A stretch of DNA of 8,721 bases, from contig JAEYRW010000071.1 of assembly GCA_023435435.1 (NCBI GenBank), positions 1 through 8,721 on the forward strand, written 5' to 3'. Source of the stretch: Bacillota bacterium. GTDB taxonomy: Bacteria; Bacillota; Clostridia; Christensenellales; Aristaeellaceae. Below are positions 6,870 through 8,721 of this stretch, in pieces (the stretch's first letter is position 1; each line of letters starts with the position of its first letter). Under the pieces are notes generated by a model, which searched no databases, was not told where the DNA came from, and was given only the letters and a program-made list of their open reading frames with translations. Position numbers and translations under genes: made by a program.

Positions 6870-7076
6870 ACGCTTCGCGGTACCACCAGGCTCGGGCGTT
6901 TCCGCCCACTCGCGTGCCCTGTAACGGGAGCACCCGCCGGGCTTCCACAGAAATTCTGTGTCGCCCGTGCGCTCGGGGAGCCGGAGACTTCCGCGCGCCG
7001 TCCACGCGCTTTTCAGCTTCCGCGCGCTCTCTGGGGACGGGACGCGGCGCTTTTCCCTTCATCGCGTCGTGTATAT
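6835..7076 (-). promoter_or_regulatory. T-box riboswitch leader of proS
   Basis: The proS leader has the landmarks of a tRNA-sensing T-box, read on the minus strand. The T-box sequence TGGTGGTACCGCG lies at 6876-6888; it forms the antiterminator and pairs with the NCCA end of uncharged tRNA. Just before it, GGGCG-GAAA-CGCCC (6894-6907) is a perfect 5-bp stem with a GNRA loop, likely stem III. Upstream of that is CTCCCGTTACAGGG in the stem II area. A short hairpin CACAGA/TCTGTG lies at 6946-6960. The stem I area (about 6965-7070) has GCGATGAAGGG near its 5' side and CAGAGAG near its distal part. A Pro specifier codon is plausible in 6974-6984, either CCG (6982-6984) or CCC (6975-6977), each followed by G; I could not settle which by eye. 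The intrinsic terminator follows. It is inferred to control proS by transcription attenuation. Confidence 0.9.
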
Positions 7077-7082
7077 GCGCCC

Positions 7083-7111
7083 ATTATATGCAGCGGGCGC
7101 CCGCTTTGCAA
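7083..7111 (-). promoter_or_regulatory. Sigma-A-type promoter of proS
   Basis: On the minus strand TTGCAA (7106-7111), exactly 17 bases, then a perfect TATAAT (7083-7088). Transcription would start near A at 7076, giving a leader of about 255 nt that spans the whole T-box. The -35 box lies immediately after the stop codon of the upstream membrane-protein gene (7113-7115). No terminator is visible between the two, so read-through from the upstream operon is possible. Confidence 0.82.
7092..7105. promoter_or_regulatory. Perfect 14-bp palindrome inside the proS promoter spacer
   Basis: AGCGGGCGCCCGCT is its own reverse complement. It starts right against the -35 box and fills 14 of the 17 spacer bases. 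This is a classic place for an operator. As RNA in a read-through transcript it would only make a short hairpin without a T-run, so a terminator role is less likely. Its function is inferred from position only; chance is possible in GC-rich DNA. Confidence 0.45.
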
Positions 7112-7112
7112 G

Positions 7113-7634
7113 TTAAGAATTCATATCCTGCTCAAAATAAACCCGCCGGAAGCCATCCAAATCGCCCGCGCGCGCGACGATGACGCCGTACGTACGCAGG
7201 AAGACGGTCTTCCCGCCCGATTCCTCGTAGATCGCGGCCTTCGCGATGTCCGAAAGCCCGTCCAAGCACCAGACGGCGCGATAATCCCAATCCTTCAGCA
7301 CTGCCAGCGCGCCGAGGGGACGGGCGGGCGGGGTCTCGTCCAAAAGCCGTCCAAATTCTGCGAAGACAGGCGCCGCGGCGGTGAAATCGTCGGAACAGAC
7401 GATGGTTTCGCCCATCAGCCGGGTCTTCGGCGGATTTTCCTTCACCTTCTGATAGTATTCGAATCGGACTTTCATCTGCTCCTCGTGGAGCATTTCCTCC
7501 GCCTCGATATGCCCGTCCGGTTTGGGCGCGCGCCGGTAGCGGCCCTTGACGTAGCTGCGGTTCAGGTACGCACGAAAGAGCAGCCACCCCACCGCCAGCG
7601 CGAGCAGGATTAAGACCGCCGCAATAAATTTCAT
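7113..7634 (-). CDS. Hypothetical membrane-anchored protein
   Basis: Not recognised. It has 173 residues with one N-terminal hydrophobic segment at about 2-24 (FIAAVLILLALAVGWLLFRAYL), followed by basic residues (RSYVKGRYRRAPK). This favours an anchor with the C-terminal part in the cytoplasm. The soluble part is mixed alpha/beta and includes ETIVCSDDFTAAAPVFAEFG, DWDYRAVWCLDGLSDIAKAA and KTVFLRTYGVIVAR, but no catalytic motif I can name. Its ATG at 7632-7634 lies two bases after the stop of the HD-domain gene and has no ribosome binding site of its own beyond weak purines, so it is probably translated by coupling. It is the last gene of the presumed three-gene operon; the proS promoter follows directly. 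Confidence 0.75.
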   Translation of the reverse strand: MKFIAAVLILLALAVGWLLFRAYLNRSYVKGRYRRAPKPDGHIEAEEMLHEEQMKVRFEYYQKVKENPPKTRLMGETIVCSDDFTAAAPVFAEFGRLLDETPPARPLGALAVLKDWDYRAVWCLDGLSDIAKAAIYEESGGKTVFLRTYGVIVARAGDLDGFRRVYFEQDMNS

Positions 7635-7636
7635 CG

Positions 7637-8209
7637 TCAGCCGACGGCGCCCAGAAGGCCGATTTCAGCCGCGACCTCGCGCATGCCGAGGATGGTCTCG
7701 GTAATGACCTCCTCCAGCGACATGCCGATCATTTCGCAGCCCTTTTCGATGACCGCGCGGTCGACCCCTGCCGCGAACGACTTGGTCTTGTACTTCTTCT
7801 TGACCGAGGAATACGCCAGATCCATCACGCTTTTCGACGGCCGCATGATGGCTGCCGCACCGATGAGTCCCGTCAGCTCGTCGATGGTATAGAGAACCTT
7901 CGCCATGTCGGTTTCCGGCGCGATGTCCGAGCAGATGCCGTAGCCGTGGCTCGCAAGCTGGCGTGCGAAATCCGCGTCCACGCCATGTAATTCAAACAGC
8001 TCCAGACACTTCGCGCAGTGCGCCTCCGGCCACTTTTCATAGTCCAGATCGTGCAGAAGCCCCGCCACGCCCCAGATTTCCGGGTCGCCGCCGAACTTTT
8101 TCGCAAAGTGACGCATGACGCCTTCCACCGTCTTTGCATGGGTGAGCAGTGCCGGACTCTCGTTGTATTCCGTCAGAATTTTCCAGGCTTCTTCTCTTGC
8201 GGGAATCAT
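7637..8209 (-). CDS. HD-domain phosphohydrolase
   Basis: A 190-residue cytoplasmic protein of the HD superfamily, metal-dependent phosphohydrolases that often act on nucleotides. The start is ATG 8207-8209, with GGAGG (complement of 8216-8220) six bases upstream and lying in the tail of the preceding gene. Candidate metal ligands are in order: His24 (LLTHAKTVEG), the His53-Asp54 doublet (VAGLLHDLDYEKWPEAH), His88 (LASHGYG) and Asp110 (LYTIDELTGLIGAAAIMRPSK). C-terminal residues 130-190 are helical. The family resembles small single-domain HD hydrolases of unknown substrate. The start codon lies one base after the stop of the dUTPase-like gene, and the stop lies two bases before the next ATG, so the three are probably co-translated. 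A role in nucleotide turnover is suggested by this neighbour, but the substrate is not known. Confidence 0.88.
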   Translation of the reverse strand: MIPAREEAWKILTEYNESPALLTHAKTVEGVMRHFAKKFGGDPEIWGVAGLLHDLDYEKWPEAHCAKCLELFELHGVDADFARQLASHGYGICSDIAPETDMAKVLYTIDELTGLIGAAAIMRPSKSVMDLAYSSVKKKYKTKSFAAGVDRAVIEKGCEMIGMSLEEVITETILGMREVAAEIGLLGAVG

Positions 8210-8210
8210 T

Positions 8211-8585
8211 TCAAACCTCCGTCGCCCCGCCCGCCGCATAGCCCGGTTTCTGAGACTTGCCGTGCTGACGGTCGAAGTTTTCCTTGTTCTTGGAAAGATA
8301 CAGCCCGAACAGCTCGTCCGCGTTCATGCCGGCGCGTTGGGCCATGCTGATCAGAAAATGCAGCATGTCCACAATTTCACCCTTCAGATCCGCCGGGTCG
8401 CGCTTCTTCGGGTTCTTCCACCACTTGAAATCCGTTTCGTCCAGCGCTTCCGCCAGCTCCGAAAGCATTGCCAGCGTCAAATGCTGCTGCCAGTCGTCCG
8501 CCGTCCAGTGCTCCAAATGCCTGAGCGCCGTTATCTCATCGTTGAGGGATGCCTGCATTTCAAAAATCGTATCGAGCTTATCCAT
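8211..8585 (-). CDS. dUTPase-like (dUTPase_2/MazG-fold) nucleotide pyrophosphohydrolase
   Basis: A 124-residue all-alpha NTP pyrophosphohydrolase resembling the dimeric dUTPase_2 family, which splits dUTP to dUMP and pyrophosphate and keeps uracil out of DNA. The start ATG 8583-8585 has GGAGG (complement of 8590-8594) four bases upstream. The metal-binding helices show SELAEAL (Glu43, Glu46) and EIVDMLHFL (Glu70, Asp73), with the family's FKWWK at 53-57 between them. The N-terminal LDTIFEMQASLNDEI and the C-terminal YLSKNKENFDRQHG with a following PGY also fit the family. A related dNTP specificity cannot be excluded. It is the first gene of the tight minus-strand operon with the HD hydrolase and the membrane protein. 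No convincing promoter was found in 8586-8721. Confidence 0.85.
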   Translation of the reverse strand: MDKLDTIFEMQASLNDEITALRHLEHWTADDWQQHLTLAMLSELAEALDETDFKWWKNPKKRDPADLKGEIVDMLHFLISMAQRAGMNADELFGLYLSKNKENFDRQHGKSQKPGYAAGGATEV

Positions 8586-8604
8586 AGAACCTCCGTAAGT
8601 TGCG

Positions 8605-8652
8605 CCAGGGGCGCTGCCCCTGGACCCTGCCAAAGGGACATTGTCCCTTTGG
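8605..8652. repeat. Pair of perfect inverted repeats upstream of the dUTPase-like gene
   Basis: Two hairpins lie back to back. CCAGGGGC/GCCCCTGG (8605-8612, 8616-8623) has a GCT loop. CCAAAGGGACA/TGTCCCTTTGG (8630-8640, 8642-8652) has one central base. Both start with CCA and end in TGG, which suggests one composite element. Tandem hairpins of this style look like dispersed extragenic palindromes known from clostridial genomes. No T-run follows either one on either strand. They would be in the 5' leader if the operon promoter lies further upstream. Confidence 0.65.
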
Positions 8653-8693
8653 AATCCCATACTGGGTGTAAACAAGACATTGTCCGTCGCGTG

Positions 8694-8712
8694 CGCGGGG
8701 GCCCAGCCCCGC
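8694..8712. repeat. GC-rich inverted repeat at right window edge, related to 1-20
   Basis: GCGGGGGC (8695-8702) and GCCCCGC (8706-8712) are complementary with one extra G around CCA. It matches positions 1-19 at 16 of 19 bases; only the loop differs. Differences confined to the loop are what is expected of a structured dispersed repeat. It may continue beyond the window. Confidence 0.55.
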
Positions 8713-8721
8713 TTGCGCGAA

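Noticed and set aside
5371..6924. A long open frame on the plus strand, about 517 codons.
   Set aside because: It is the complement of proS, whose motifs are unmistakable; the plus-strand product is rich in His, Gly and Leu without any recognisable domain.
6946..6960. CACAGA/TCTGTG hairpin as a separate terminator.
   Set aside because: There is no T-run and it lies in the middle of the T-box leader, so it is better read as part of that structure.
6820..7062. N-terminal extension of ProRS upstream of ATG 6819.
   Set aside because: This DNA is the T-box leader with attenuator; the extension has no family similarity, and ATG 6819 has its own ribosome binding site.
8605..8712. CRISPR-like array from repeated hairpins.
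   Set aside because: The inverted repeats differ from each other and there are no regularly spaced direct repeats with unique spacers.

Overview
The window reads as chromosomal DNA of a GC-rich member of the Bacillota, probably a clostridial lineage. This is inferred from AGGAGG-type ribosome binding sites, a T-box leader on an aminoacyl-tRNA synthetase gene, an ECF sigma factor paired with a DUF4367 membrane protein, and a short ProRS without an insertion editing domain. No phage, IS, CRISPR, rRNA or tRNA gene was recognised.

Left part (1-2226). A GNAT acetyltransferase gene on the minus strand has a good sigma-A-type promoter and a strong ribosome binding site, but its frame is broken by an apparent 2-base loss in a GC tract near 461-470. 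Diverging from it on the plus strand is a two-gene operon: an ECF-type sigma factor overlapped by 14 bases by a single-pass membrane protein with an extracytoplasmic DUF4367 domain, presumably its regulator. A rho-independent terminator closes the operon.

Middle (2227-5364). Two plus-strand genes encode exported proteins. The first is a small, unrecognised secreted or membrane-anchored protein whose DNA is less GC-rich than its neighbours. The second is a 746-residue protein that appears to join an N-terminal repeat (propeller-like) region to a family 1 extracellular solute-binding domain, with no transporter permease gene beside it. A perfect 10-bp hairpin separates it from the convergent genes on the right.

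Right part (5374-8721, minus strand). Transcription order is dUTPase-like NTP pyrophosphohydrolase, HD-domain hydrolase and a small membrane-anchored protein, with gaps of 1 and 2 bases, so probably one translationally coupled operon. Next comes proS (prolyl-tRNA synthetase) with its own promoter and a T-box riboswitch leader of about 240-255 nt ending in a terminator hairpin. The proS -35 box starts one base beyond the stop codon of the preceding gene, and a perfect 14-bp palindrome fills most of the promoter spacer.

Both window ends carry related GC-rich hairpins, and the right end carries two more perfect inverted repeats, which look like dispersed palindromic elements. I do not see a clear new defence or mobile system. 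The items most worth a second look are the broken acetyltransferase, the propeller/solute-binding fusion, the unknown secreted protein next to the sigma/anti-sigma pair, and the palindrome inside the proS promoter.
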